Source of the DNA: Methylopila sp. 73B
GTDB taxonomy: Bacteria > Pseudomonadota > Alphaproteobacteria > Rhizobiales > Methylopilaceae
Direction: 5' to 3'
DNA: 64,000 nt
NCBI RefSeq assembly: GCF_000526315.1
Contig: NZ_JAFV01000001.1
Coordinates: forward strand, 496,001 to 560,000
The translations under genes were made by a program, and so were the position numbers. This document shows, in pieces, positions 16,020 to 25,971 of this stretch (positions are counted from its first letter, which is position 1; the number at the start of each line of letters is the position of its first letter). A model generated the notes under the pieces. That model did no database searches. It worked only from the letters and a program-made list of their open reading frames with translations, and had not been told where the DNA came from.

Positions 16020-18253
16020 AGACGACTGCGCAGGGGCCGATCACGACCGACATCGTGCTGGTGGGCGGCGGCCACGCGCACGTCCACGTGCTGCGCGCCT
16101 TCGCGATGCGGCCGGAGAAAGGCGTGCGGCTGACGCTGGTCGCCAAGGAGCTGACGACGCCCTATTCCGGCATGCTGCCGGGGCTGATCGCCGGGTTCTA
16201 CCAGCCTGACGACATCATGATCGATCTGGTGCGCCTCGCGCGCGCGACCGGCGCGCGGCTGATCGGCGCCGCGGCGACGGGGCTCGACCGGGCGAACCGC
16301 CGGGTGCTCCTCGAAGGGCGGCCGCCGATCGCCTACGATTTCGTGTCGTTCGATGTCGGCATCGCCCCCCGGCTTGAGGGCGTCGCCGGGGCCGAGCGGG
16401 CGATCGCCGTGAAGCCGATCGCGACCTTCCTCCAGAGGTTCGAGGCGTTCCGGCTGGCCGCGCTCCGGCCTGATGGTCCGCGGTCCGTGGTCGTGGCGGG
16501 CGGCGGGGCGGCGGGGACCGAACTCGCGCTGTCGATCGCCCGCCGCCTCCGGCGCGACGCGGAGGCGGCGGGGCTGGACCCGCAAGCTTTCAGCTTCACG
16601 CTTCTCGCCGGCGGCGCGCTGCTGCAGGGCTATCCCGACAAGGTCGCCGCGCTGTTCCGCGAAGCGATGACCGCAGCGAACGTCACGCTCGACGAAACCG
16701 CGCGGCTCGCCGCGGTGGAGGAGGGCGAGGTCGCGCTGGACGACGGGCGGCGCCTGCCGGCCCAGGCGACGTTCATGGCGACCGCCGCCGCGCCGCACCC
16801 GATCACGCAGGCGCTTGGACTGCCGGAGGATATTGGCGGCTTCATCGCCGTGACGTCGGCGCTGACGAGCCCTGCGGACGACCGCGTGTTCGCGGTCGGC
16901 GACTGCGCGGGCGTCCTCGGCCAGCCGAGGCCCAAGGCCGGGGTCTACGCCGTGCGCCAGGGGCCGGCGTTCGCCGCAAACCTTCGACGCGCCGCGCGAG
17001 GAAAGCGGCTCAAGCCGCTGACGGCGCAGGCCGATCACCTCTCGCTCATCGGCCGCGGCGACGGCACCGCGGTCGCGACCCGCAACGGCTACGTCGCCGC
17101 CGGCCGCTGGGCCTGGACGCTCAAGGACTGGATCGACCGCCGCTGGATCGCGATGTACCGCGACCCGCCGGCGATGGATGGCGTGCGGGGTCCGGCGCCC
17201 GTCTCCGACGATCCGGCGATGCGGTGCGGCGGCTGCGCGGCGAAGCTCGGCCCCGCGCCGCTGGCCGCGGCCCTGCGGCGGCTGGGACCGGGCGTCGCGT
17301 CGGAGGAGGTCATCCTCGGCGTCGGCGACGACGCAGCGGTGATCCGGCGGAGCGACGGCGCGCTGGAGCTCCAGACGGTCGACGTCTTCAAGGCGCCCGT
17401 CGACGATCCCTTCCTGTTCGGGAAGATCGCGGCGGTCCACGCCATCGGCGACGTTTTCGCCATGGGAGGGCGGCCGTCCTACGCGCTCGCCATCGCCGCG
17501 CTTCCGCCGGACGCGCCGGCCCAGCAGGCGGAGGCGCTCTACCAGATGATGGCGGGCGCGCGCGCGGCGCTCGACCCGCTCGGCGTCTCCATCATCGGCG
17601 GCCACACCGGCGAAGGCGCGGATCCGGCGTTCGGTGTCGCGGTGACCGGCGGGCTGGCGGAGGGCGACGGCCGCCGCAAGGGCGGGCTGACGCCGGGCGT
17701 CCGGCTCGTGCTCACCAAGCCGCTCGGCGTCGGCGTGCTGATCGCGGCTGACATGCGCGCCCAGGCGCCCGCCGCGGCGATGGCGGCGGCGTGGGCCGAG
17801 ATGGCCCGCCCCTTGGCCGCGGACGTCGAGGTGCTGCGGTCCCACCGCGGCCGCGCCATGACCGACGTCACCGGTTTCGGCCTGATCGGGCACCTCGCCG
17901 AGATGCTCGACGCCAGCCGCGGGGTCGCGGCCGAAATCGACCCGGCGGCGTTGCCCCTGCTGCCGGAGGCGGCGGAGCTCGCCGCGCGCGGCTTCGCCTC
18001 GACCGCGCTGCCCCAGACGCTCGCGAACCTGCCGCGCATCGGCGGCGGGGAGGGCGTTCCCGCCTGGCTGAAGGCGCTGCTGTTCGATCCCCAGACCTCG
18101 GGCGGGCTGCTGGCCGCCGTGGCCGACGATCAGGCCGCGCCTTGCGTCGCCGCGCTCCACGCTGCGGGCGCGACAGGTGCCGCCGTCATCGGCCGGATCG
18201 TGGCGCGCGACGGCGGGCCGGACATCCGCCTCGTGACGGGCTCGGCGGCGTGA
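16016..18253 (+). CDS. selD: NADH-dehydrogenase-like oxidoreductase fused to selenide, water dikinase (SelD)
   Basis: A 745-residue fusion. Residues ~1-390 form an FAD/NAD(P)-binding pyridine nucleotide oxidoreductase (V-L-V-G-G-G-H-A-H-V near the start; A-V-G-D-C-A FAD motif at about 302-307). Residues ~400-745 are SelD, which makes selenophosphate from selenide and ATP. The catalytic pair is conserved as C-A-A-K in R-C-G-G-C-A-A-K-L-G-P (cysteine, not selenocysteine). G-V-G-D-D-A-A-V and T-G-E-G-A-D ATP-site motifs follow. The N-terminal-to-SelD fusion is a known architecture; the oxidoreductase may supply reduced selenium. Start overlaps the upstream stop; its stop overlaps moeA. Confidence 0.93.
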   Translation: MKTTAQGPITTDIVLVGGGHAHVHVLRAFAMRPEKGVRLTLVAKELTTPYSGMLPGLIAGFYQPDDIMIDLVRLARATGARLIGAAATGLDRANRRVLLEGRPPIAYDFVSFDVGIAPRLEGVAGAERAIAVKPIATFLQRFEAFRLAALRPDGPRSVVVAGGGAAGTELALSIARRLRRDAEAAGLDPQAFSFTLLAGGALLQGYPDKVAALFREAMTAANVTLDETARLAAVEEGEVALDDGRRLPAQATFMATAAAPHPITQALGLPEDIGGFIAVTSALTSPADDRVFAVGDCAGVLGQPRPKAGVYAVRQGPAFAANLRRAARGKRLKPLTAQADHLSLIGRGDGTAVATRNGYVAAGRWAWTLKDWIDRRWIAMYRDPPAMDGVRGPAPVSDDPAMRCGGCAAKLGPAPLAAALRRLGPGVASEEVILGVGDDAAVIRRSDGALELQTVDVFKAPVDDPFLFGKIAAVHAIGDVFAMGGRPSYALAIAALPPDAPAQQAEALYQMMAGARAALDPLGVSIIGGHTGEGADPAFGVAVTGGLAEGDGRRKGGLTPGVRLVLTKPLGVGVLIAADMRAQAPAAAMAAAWAEMARPLAADVEVLRSHRGRAMTDVTGFGLIGHLAEMLDASRGVAAEIDPAALPLLPEAAELAARGFASTALPQTLANLPRIGGGEGVPAWLKALLFDPQTSGGLLAAVADDQAAPCVAALHAAGATGAAVIGRIVARDGGPDIRLVTGSAA

Positions 18254-19497
18254 CGGTCACAACGCTCGATCTCTGCGCCGACCCTGGCCTGCTCTCGGTC
18301 GAGGCGGCGCGGGCGACGGTCGCGGCGCTGGTCGCGGGGCCTGTCGGCGTCGAGGCGCTGCCTTTCGCGGAGCTGCGCGGACGGGTGACCGCCGAGCCGA
18401 CGATGAGCCCGACGCCGCTGCCGCCGTTCGATCACTCCGCCATGGACGGGTACGCGCTGGCCGACCTCGGGCTGCGGCATGTTCTCCGCGGCCGGCTCGC
18501 GGCCGGCTCGGCTGGCGCGCGCGAGACGCTCAAGCCCGGCGAGGCGGTCCGCATCTTCACCGGCGCGCCGATGCCGCCAGGCGCGATCGCCGTGGTGATG
18601 CAGGAGCGCGTGACGCGCGAAGGCGACGTCGTGGCGCTCCGCGCCGCGGTGGAGCCGGGCGCTAACATCCGCCGTCGCGGCGAAGACGTGAGCGTGGGCG
18701 ATCTGCTGGTTCCCGCCGGCGCCCTGATCGACGCGCGCCACCTCGCCATCCTGGCGGCCTCCGGCGTGGAGCGGGTCGCCGTGCGGCGCAAGGTGGTGAT
18801 CGGTTTGCTCTCCACCGGCGACGAGCTCATCGAGCACGGCCGCGCTCTCACGCCCGGCCGCATCCACGACGCCAACCGCCCGATGCTGCTCGGCATCCTG
18901 TCGACGCCGGCGCACGAGGTGATCGACTACGGCATCGCGCCGGACGACCCGGCGGAGCTGACGCGCCTGCTGATCGAGGCGGGCCGGCGCTGCGACGCCC
19001 TGGTCACCAGCGGCGCGACCTCGGTCGGGGAGGAGGATCACCTCGCCGCCGCCGTCGCCGCTGCGGGCGGTCAGCTCGGGCTGGCGAAAGTCGCGCTGAA
19101 GCCGGGCAAGCCGATCGTCGCCGGGCGCGTCGGCGGCGCGGCGCTGGTCGGCCTTCCCGGAAACCCCTTCGCGGCTCTGGTCGGACAGATGTTGATCGGA
19201 CGCGTCGTGCTGGAGCGGCTCGCGGGCCTGGAGCCGCGCCCTCTCGCGCCGCTGTCCGCCGTCGCCGCCTTCGGCCAGAAGGGCCCCGGCGGCCGCACCG
19301 AGTTCGCCCCCGCCGCGCTGGTCGGGACCGATCCGTCCGGGCTGCCGCGGGTGGAGAAGCTCGGCCGCGGAGGCTCCGCCCGCCTCGCCCCGCTGATCGC
19401 CGCCGACGGGCTCGCCGTCATTCCGGCCGGCCACGACGAGGTGAAGCCGGGCGACGCCATCGGATTTCTGCCGTTTCGGGCCGCGCTGGAGGTGTGA
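18250..19497 (+). CDS. moeA: Molybdopterin molybdotransferase MoeA
   Basis: Inserts molybdate into adenylylated molybdopterin. GTG 18250 overlaps the selD stop (GTGA), giving 415 residues. Family signatures are P-P-F-D-H-S-A-M-D-G-Y-A, I-F-T-G-A-P-M-P-P-G-A, S-T-G-D-E-L, T-S-G-A-T-S-V-G-E-E-D and L-P-G-N-P. Its place at the end of the selenium operon makes sense because FdoG needs both Mo-bis-MGD and Sec. MsrP (23906) is another Mo enzyme nearby. Confidence 0.93.
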   Translation: MTVTTLDLCADPGLLSVEAARATVAALVAGPVGVEALPFAELRGRVTAEPTMSPTPLPPFDHSAMDGYALADLGLRHVLRGRLAAGSAGARETLKPGEAVRIFTGAPMPPGAIAVVMQERVTREGDVVALRAAVEPGANIRRRGEDVSVGDLLVPAGALIDARHLAILAASGVERVAVRRKVVIGLLSTGDELIEHGRALTPGRIHDANRPMLLGILSTPAHEVIDYGIAPDDPAELTRLLIEAGRRCDALVTSGATSVGEEDHLAAAVAAAGGQLGLAKVALKPGKPIVAGRVGGAALVGLPGNPFAALVGQMLIGRVVLERLAGLEPRPLAPLSAVAAFGQKGPGGRTEFAPAALVGTDPSGLPRVEKLGRGGSARLAPLIAADGLAVIPAGHDEVKPGDAIGFLPFRAALEV

Positions 19498-19519
19498 GGA
19501 TAGGCACGCCGGTCTTTGT

Positions 19520-19675
19520 CCCCCTCCCCCTTGCGGGGAGGGGCTAGGGGGGGGGGGGGCGCAGAACGAAGCGTAGCGGTCGCGACCCCCGGAACGTTTG
19601 AACCCGGTTTCTCCTTAAGAGGCTCATCCTCAACCACCCCCACCCCCAACCTCTCCCCGCAAGGGGGAGGGGAGA
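19520..19675. repeat. GC-rich inverted repeat pair, copy 1
   Basis: Two arms in opposite orientation: CCCCTCCCCCTTGCGGGGAG followed by a 13-G run (19520-19559), and its inverted counterpart ending CTCTCCCCGCAAGGGGGAGG (19634-19675), separated by ~75 nt. The same arrangement recurs at 34250-34402. It resembles dispersed REP-like elements of Rhizobiales. It lies between convergent moeA and thiY. Confidence 0.75.
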
Positions 19676-19781
19676 GAGCATGGCTCTCCAACGATGAGCC
19701 TTCGGGAACGGCAGGAGCTCCATCTCAGACGATCAAGCCCTTATCGCACGCTCGCGCTTTCGCGTGGTTTGGAGGTTGCCC

Positions 19782-20717
19782 CTACCGCACGTCGACGGCG
19801 TAGGTCTCGACCGCCGGCGTGTCCTTGATCATGCCCTTGGCCTTCAGGAACGCGGCGAAGCGCGCATAGCGGCGGGCGTCGAGCAGGCCGGGGTTCTTGG
19901 CGAAGCGCGGCCGGGTGTCGGCCCAGGCGCGCGTGTTCAACTCGTCGTTGAGGTCGGGGTGGCCCTTGAGGTAGAGCGCGAAGGCCTCCGCGTCGTGGTT
20001 CAGCAGGAAGGTCGTGGCCTCCTCGAGCGCGGCCACGAAGCGCTTCAGGCGGTCGTGGCCGATTGCGTCCCTGTGGGCGACGAACACCAGCTCGTCGTAC
20101 GTCGGCACGCCGTTCTCTTCGGGAAAGAACACCCGCGCCTCGCCGCCGGCCAGACGGATCTGCGTGGCCTCGAAGTTGCGGTAGCCGCCGACGACCGCGT
20201 CGACGCGCTTCGCCATCAGCGACTGGGTGAGCGCGAAGTTGACGTTGATGAGCTCGACGTCGTCGCGCGTCAGGCCCGCGGTCTCCATCATGGCGAGCAG
20301 CAGCGTATCCTCGAAGCCGGTGACGGAATAGCCGACCTTCTTGCCCTTCAGGTCCTTGAGATCCTTGACCGGCCCGTCCTTCAGCGCGATGAGGGTGTTG
20401 AGCGGGGTGTCGATGAGCGTCGCAAAGCGCACGAGCGGCAGGCCCGCGGCCACCTGCTGGTGCAGCTCCGGCTGGTAGGTCACCGCCACGTCGCCCTGCT
20501 TCGCCGCGACGAGGCGCGGCGGCTGGCTCGGGTCGGCCGGCGCGATCAGCTCCACGTCGAGACCGTGGCGGGCGAAGAAGCCGCCCTCCTTGGCGACGAC
20601 CAACGGGGCGTGATCGGGGTTCACATACCAGTCGAGCAGCACCACCAGCTTCTCGGCGGCGGCCGAGGGGCTCGCGGCGATCAGGAGGGCTGCGAAGGCG
20701 AGGGCGAGGCGGATCAT
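19782..20717 (-). CDS. thiY: ABC transporter substrate-binding protein for a thiamine pyrimidine precursor (ThiY/NMT1 family)
   Basis: A 311-residue periplasmic binding protein with signal peptide (residues ~1-21, L-I-A-A-S-P-S-A-A-A). The mature start E-K-L-V-V-L-L-D-W-Y-V-N-P-D-H-A-P-L and the motif G-Y-R-N-F-E fit the NMT1/ThiY family, which binds formylaminopyrimidine or HMP. It is downstream of thiX and a TPP riboswitch on the same strand, which supports the thiamine assignment. The transporter ATPase (thiZ) is not adjacent. Confidence 0.88.
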   Translation of the reverse strand: MIRLALAFAALLIAASPSAAAEKLVVLLDWYVNPDHAPLVVAKEGGFFARHGLDVELIAPADPSQPPRLVAAKQGDVAVTYQPELHQQVAAGLPLVRFATLIDTPLNTLIALKDGPVKDLKDLKGKKVGYSVTGFEDTLLLAMMETAGLTRDDVELINVNFALTQSLMAKRVDAVVGGYRNFEATQIRLAGGEARVFFPEENGVPTYDELVFVAHRDAIGHDRLKRFVAALEEATTFLLNHDAEAFALYLKGHPDLNDELNTRAWADTRPRFAKNPGLLDARRYARFAAFLKAKGMIKDTPAVETYAVDVR

Positions 20718-20740
20718 CGGGACGGGCTCGGGGTCGGAGG

Positions 20741-21565
20741 TCAGGAGTCGCGGCGGCCGTGCTCCGGCGACCAGTGGATGAGGCGCGCAAGCGCCCAGTC
20801 GACCGCGAACCAGAGGCTGGCGGCGACTACGGCGAGGATGATGAGCGCGGCGAACAGCAGGTCGGTCTGCATCCGCGCGTTGGCGTGGATCATGACGAAG
20901 CCGAGGCCGGACGACGCGCCGACCCATTCGCCGACCACCGCCCCGATGGGGGCGGCCGCGGCGGCGAGCTTCAGCCCGGTGCCGAAGGCCGGCAGCGCCG
21001 AGGGCAGGCGGATCAGCAACAGGGTTTTCAGCGGCGAGGCGCCGTAGAGACGGGCGAGGTCGATCAGGTTCGGGTCGGCCCGGCGCAGGCCGTCGTAGAA
21101 GGCCGAGGTGACGGGGAAGAACACGATCAGCGCCGCCATCGCGAGCTTCGACCCGAGGCCGAAGCCGAGCCACAGCACGAGCAGCGGCGCGATCGCGAAC
21201 ACCGGAACCGCTTGGGCCACGATCAGCGGCGGCAGAAGCCAGCGGCGGAGCGCGGGGAGCGTGGCGATGGCGAGCGCGGCGATCGCGCCGACGGCCACGC
21301 CGATCGCGAGCCCGCCGACGATCTCGGTCAGCGTGGTCAGCGTCTGGCGGGCGAGAAAGCCGGACTGCGCGATCAGCGCGGCGCCCACGCGGGCCGGCGG
21401 CGGCAGCAGGAACGGGGGCGTGCCCGACAGGGTGACGAAGGCCTGCCAGGCGGCGATCAGAACGCCAAGCGTCACCGCCAGCCGTCCGAACGCCATGAGG
21501 GCGCGCCGGGGCCTTGCGGTCGTGTCGGACAAGGGGGCGACGAGCCGATGTGCGGCGTCCGCCAT
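20741..21565 (-). CDS. thiX: ABC transporter permease for a thiamine pyrimidine precursor (ThiX)
   Basis: A 274-residue inner-membrane permease of the BPD_transp_1 type with about six helices. The EAA loop is visible as D-L-A-R-L-Y-G-A-S-P-L-K-T-L-L-L-I-R-L-P. It lies directly behind a TPP riboswitch whose purine-rich G-G-A-G-G-G element is the ribosome binding site, so translation should drop when thiamine pyrophosphate is abundant. It is followed 23 nt later by thiY; no ATPase gene is found in the unit. Confidence 0.88.
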   Translation of the reverse strand: MADAAHRLVAPLSDTTARPRRALMAFGRLAVTLGVLIAAWQAFVTLSGTPPFLLPPPARVGAALIAQSGFLARQTLTTLTEIVGGLAIGVAVGAIAALAIATLPALRRWLLPPLIVAQAVPVFAIAPLLVLWLGFGLGSKLAMAALIVFFPVTSAFYDGLRRADPNLIDLARLYGASPLKTLLLIRLPSALPAFGTGLKLAAAAAPIGAVVGEWVGASSGLGFVMIHANARMQTDLLFAALIILAVVAASLWFAVDWALARLIHWSPEHGRRDS

Positions 21566-21570
21566 CTCGC

Positions 21571-21652
21571 AATCCCTCCGCCGGTATGAGCCGGATCAGG
21601 TTCGATGGGTCCGGCGTCGCCGCCGTCTCAGCCCGGTGTGGGCGCCCCATGG
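21571..21652 (-). promoter_or_regulatory. TPP riboswitch (THI element)
   Basis: On the minus strand the conserved THI-box segments are present in order: a G-G-G-G-C-G-C-C-C arm, CGGGCTGAGA, then ACCC, GAACCTGATCCGG and CTCATACCGGCGGAGGGA. The GGAGGG lies 8-9 nt before the thiX start at 21565, indicating translational control by masking the Shine-Dalgarno. Confidence 0.95.
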
Positions 21653-21708
21653 AGATGAGACGACAGCGTTAGCCGAGCCCTCCGGGCCACGCAACGGGAG
21701 CGAGGGTC

Positions 21709-21739
21709 AAAAAAAACGCCGCCCGGGGCGCGGGCGGCG
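21709..21739 (-). terminator. Intrinsic terminator with no obvious upstream gene
   Basis: CGCCGCCCG (21717-21725) pairs with CGGGCGGCG (21731-21739). On the minus strand a run of eight T (21716-21709) follows. It ends a minus-strand transcript coming from 21740-21960, where no recognised gene exists. Confidence 0.85.
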
Positions 21740-23164
<1,425 letters not shown>

Positions 23165-23280
23165 GACGCGGTCCTGCGCAGGGCGGCGTCGGGACCAGCG
23201 TAAAAGGCCGTGTCGCGGACAGAAACCATCGCCTGCGCTGCAGCGTTAGGCGGTGGGGACCGCAAGTTCTGGAGAACGTC

Positions 23281-23802
23281 ATGTCGATCCGGCTCAAAAC
23301 CACTCTCGCAGCCGCCGCGCTTGTCGCGACCGCCGCTGCGGCGTCCGCCGCCGACTTCGGCCATCCGTCCGTGGTCGTCAGCAAGCGTCCCGCCGAGTCC
23401 GGCGTGCAGGTCGGCACGCTGAGCTGCCGCTCGCCCGGCGGCATCGGCTGGATCCTCGGGTCCGACGCCGAACTCGCGTGCGATTACAAGCCGATCGGCG
23501 CTCGCCACCCCGTCGACGCCTACCTCGGCCACATCTCGACGGTCGGCGTCGACGTCGGCGCGACCGGCCCGAGCGTCATGAAGTGGGCGGTGATTTCGCA
23601 TTCCAGCGACATCGGACCGGGGGACCTCGCGGGCAAGTACCGCGGCGCGACCGCGAGCGCGACGGCGCTGATCGGCGGCGGCGCGAACCTGCTTGTCGGC
23701 GGCTCCGGCACCACGGTGTCGTTGCAGCCGCTCAGCCTCGAAGGCCAGACCGGCATCGCCGTGTCGGCCGGCTACGCCGCGTTGACCCTTGACCCCGTGT
23801 GA
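23281..23802 (+). CDS. Secreted DUF992 domain protein
   Basis: A 173-residue protein with a typical signal peptide (residues 1-24, A-A-A-A-S-A-A-D). The mature part has V-G-T-L-S-C-R-S-P-G-G-I-G-W-I-L-G-S and a second Cys in L-A-C-D-Y-K, which is the DUF992 pattern, then several Gly-rich beta strands. A disulfide between the two Cys is likely in the periplasm. Function is unknown in the family, which is widespread in Hyphomicrobiales. A hairpin terminator follows at 23835. Confidence 0.85.
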   Translation: MSIRLKTTLAAAALVATAAAASAADFGHPSVVVSKRPAESGVQVGTLSCRSPGGIGWILGSDAELACDYKPIGARHPVDAYLGHISTVGVDVGATGPSVMKWAVISHSSDIGPGDLAGKYRGATASATALIGGGANLLVGGSGTTVSLQPLSLEGQTGIAVSAGYAALTLDPV

Positions 23803-23834
23803 GCCTGTTCGCGACCTCGTGAGACCATGCTGAC

Positions 23835-23861
23835 GGTCGGGCGGTAACGCCCGGCCGTTTT
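23835..23861 (+). terminator. Intrinsic terminator after the DUF992 gene
   Basis: GGTCGGGCG (23835-23843) pairs with CGCCCGGCC (23848-23856), with one G-T wobble, then GTTTT. Confidence 0.75.
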
Positions 23862-23905
23862 CGTGCGTAGCCTGACCGACGCCACTGGACGAAGCCGAGG
23901 CCGCC

Positions 23906-24898
23906 ATGTTGATCAAGCGCACGCCGAGTTGGGCCCTTCGCGAGAGCGAGGCGACGCCCGAGCATCTGGTCCTGAGCCGCAGGTCGCTGGTGGCGGGGGC
24001 TGTCGGAGGCGCGGCCGCGGCGCTTGGCGCCGGCCCCGCGCGGGCCGGCTGGCTGTTTGGCTCGGACGAGAAGCCGGCTCCGCCCGAGGTCGACCCCAGC
24101 GCCGGCCTCTATCCGTTCAAGCGCAACGACGGCTACGCGCTCGACCGCGCGGTGACGCCCGAGGACGTCAATCTCAACTACAACAACTTCTATGAGTTCG
24201 GGACGAGCAAATACATCGCCGACGAGGCGCAGAAGCTGCCGTTGCGGCCATGGACGCTCAAGATTGGGGGCCTCGTCGAGAAGTCGCGCGAGGTCGGGAT
24301 CGACGACCTGCTGAAGGCGTTGCAGCTCGAGGAGCGGCTCTACCGGCACCGTTGCGTCGAGGCCTGGGGCATGGCGCTGCCGTGGAGCGGGATCCCGATG
24401 AAGGATTTCGTCGCCTGGGCGAAGCCGCTCGGCTCCGCGAAGTACGTGAAGATGACGACCTTCCTCAACCTGAAGGTCGCGGGCGGCCAGCGCTCGCCGC
24501 TGTACGAATGGCCCTATGTCGAGGGCCTGACGATGGCGGAGGCGACCAACGAGCTCGCCTTCCTCGCCACCGGCGCCTACGGCAAGCCGCTCGCGAAGCA
24601 GATGGGCGCTCCGATCCGTCTGGCGGTTCCGTGGAAGTATGGCTTCAAGTCCGTGAAGTCGATTGTCAGCGTCGAGTTTACGGAGACCCGCCCAAACACG
24701 CTGTGGGCCGCCGCGGGGCCGAGCGAATACGGCTTCTGGGCCAACGTGAATCCGCAGGTCTCGCATCCCCGCTGGAGCCAGGCCCGAGAGCGCGTGCTCG
24801 GCGGCGACGAAACCCGCCCGACCCTGCTCTACAACGGCTACGCGGATCAGGTGGCGGGATTGTACAAAGGTCTCGAGCGCGAAAAACTGTTCATGTGA
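23906..24898 (+). CDS. msrP: Periplasmic methionine sulfoxide reductase, molybdenum catalytic subunit
   Basis: A 330-residue Mo-molybdopterin enzyme that repairs methionine sulfoxide in periplasmic proteins. A Tat signal L-S-R-R-S-L-V-A-G (residues ~23-31) precedes a hydrophobic stretch. The Mo-ligand cysteine is Cys150 in R-H-R-C-V-E-A-W-G-M. Family motifs N-N-F-Y-E-F, P-W-K-Y-G-F-K-S-V-K-S-I and P-S-E-Y-G-F-W-A-N-V are present. The usual membrane partner msrQ is not adjacent. Its stop overlaps a possible start of the next gene. Confidence 0.94.
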   Translation: MLIKRTPSWALRESEATPEHLVLSRRSLVAGAVGGAAAALGAGPARAGWLFGSDEKPAPPEVDPSAGLYPFKRNDGYALDRAVTPEDVNLNYNNFYEFGTSKYIADEAQKLPLRPWTLKIGGLVEKSREVGIDDLLKALQLEERLYRHRCVEAWGMALPWSGIPMKDFVAWAKPLGSAKYVKMTTFLNLKVAGGQRSPLYEWPYVEGLTMAEATNELAFLATGAYGKPLAKQMGAPIRLAVPWKYGFKSVKSIVSVEFTETRPNTLWAAAGPSEYGFWANVNPQVSHPRWSQARERVLGGDETRPTLLYNGYADQVAGLYKGLEREKLFM

Positions 24899-24957
24899 TG
24901 CCGTCTGCGGCGCCGCGGTCGCTTGCGTCTCCGCGCGTCACGCCGCACAGTCATGCC

Positions 24958-25971
24958 ATGCGCGCATGGGTCCTGACCGACGGCAAGGCGGGCGACGAGC
25001 AGCCCTGCCTCGGCGTGGCGGAGGCGGTCGCTGACCGCATCGAACGCCGCCGCATCGCGCCGCGGCGTCCGTGGTCCTGGCTTGCGCCCTGGGGGCCGAT
25101 CGACCCGCGGGACGCCCCGGACCGTATGGGCAGCCCGATCGCTCCCAAACCCGGCGACGGCTGGCCCGATGTGGTGATCGCTGCGGGCCGGCGCGCGGCG
25201 CCTTACCTCAGGCGCATCAAGGCGGCCTCGGGCGGCAAGGTGCTCACCGTGTTCCTGCGCGACGCGCGGGCGGGGGCGGGCGTGGCGGACGTCGTCTGGG
25301 TTCCCGAGCACGACCGGCTGCGCGGGCCGAACGTCGTCGTCTCGACCACGAGCCCGCACCGGGTGAACGCGGTGCGGCTGGCCGCCGCCCGCGGCGCGCC
25401 GCCGCTGGTGGACCCGGAGGTCCCAGGCCGGCGCGTCGCCGTCCTGCTCGGCGGCGATACCCGCCACCATCGGTTTTCGTCCGAGGACATCGACCGCCTC
25501 GTCGCGGGCCTCACGCGCCTGAAGAGCGAAGGCGCGGTGCTGATGGCGACGGCCTCGCGCCGCACGCCGAAGCCGCTCGCTCTGGCGGTTGAGAGGCTTG
25601 CCCACTACTTCTGGGATGGAACGGGGGATAACCCCTACATTTTGTTGCTGGCGCAGGCTGAAGCGCTCGTGGTGACCGCGGATTCCACCAATATGGTGGG
25701 AGAGGCGGCGGCCACGGGCCGCCCGGTGCTGGTGTTCGAGCCCTCGGGCGGACGACGGAAGACTCGCGCGTTCCTGGATCGGCTGACGGCGCTCGGAGTG
25801 ATCCGGCCGTTCTCCGGCCGGCTGGAGCGCTACGCCTATCCGCCGCTGGACTCGACGCCCCAGATCGCCCGGGCGATCCAGGCGCTCGCCGCGACGCGCG
25901 ACATCCTGCGGCGCGACGTCGACCGGAAGGCACCGGTCGCCGCGCGCGAAACGAACGGACGACCGAAATGA
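24958..25971 (+). CDS. Mitochondrial fission ELM1-like protein (DUF1022 family)
   Basis: A 337-residue protein starting at ATG 24958, where homology to the family begins (M-R-A-W-V-L-T-D-G-K-A-G-D-E); an ATG at 24898 overlapping the msrP stop would add 20 residues. Motifs include V-V-I-A-A-G-R-R-A-A-P and D-S-T-N-M-V-G-E-A-A-A-T-G-R-P-V. The fold resembles GT-B glycosyltransferases, so a nucleotide-sugar role is possible, but bacterial members are uncharacterised. Its stop overlaps the trxB start (ATGA). Confidence 0.82.
   Translation: MRAWVLTDGKAGDEQPCLGVAEAVADRIERRRIAPRRPWSWLAPWGPIDPRDAPDRMGSPIAPKPGDGWPDVVIAAGRRAAPYLRRIKAASGGKVLTVFLRDARAGAGVADVVWVPEHDRLRGPNVVVSTTSPHRVNAVRLAAARGAPPLVDPEVPGRRVAVLLGGDTRHHRFSSEDIDRLVAGLTRLKSEGAVLMATASRRTPKPLALAVERLAHYFWDGTGDNPYILLLAQAEALVVTADSTNMVGEAAATGRPVLVFEPSGGRRKTRAFLDRLTALGVIRPFSGRLERYAYPPLDSTPQIARAIQALAATRDILRRDVDRKAPVAARETNGRPK

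Noticed and set aside
15239-18160. A 973-aa minus-strand open frame across selD
   Set aside because: Shadow of the selD fusion; Arg/Gly-rich low-complexity protein with no motif.
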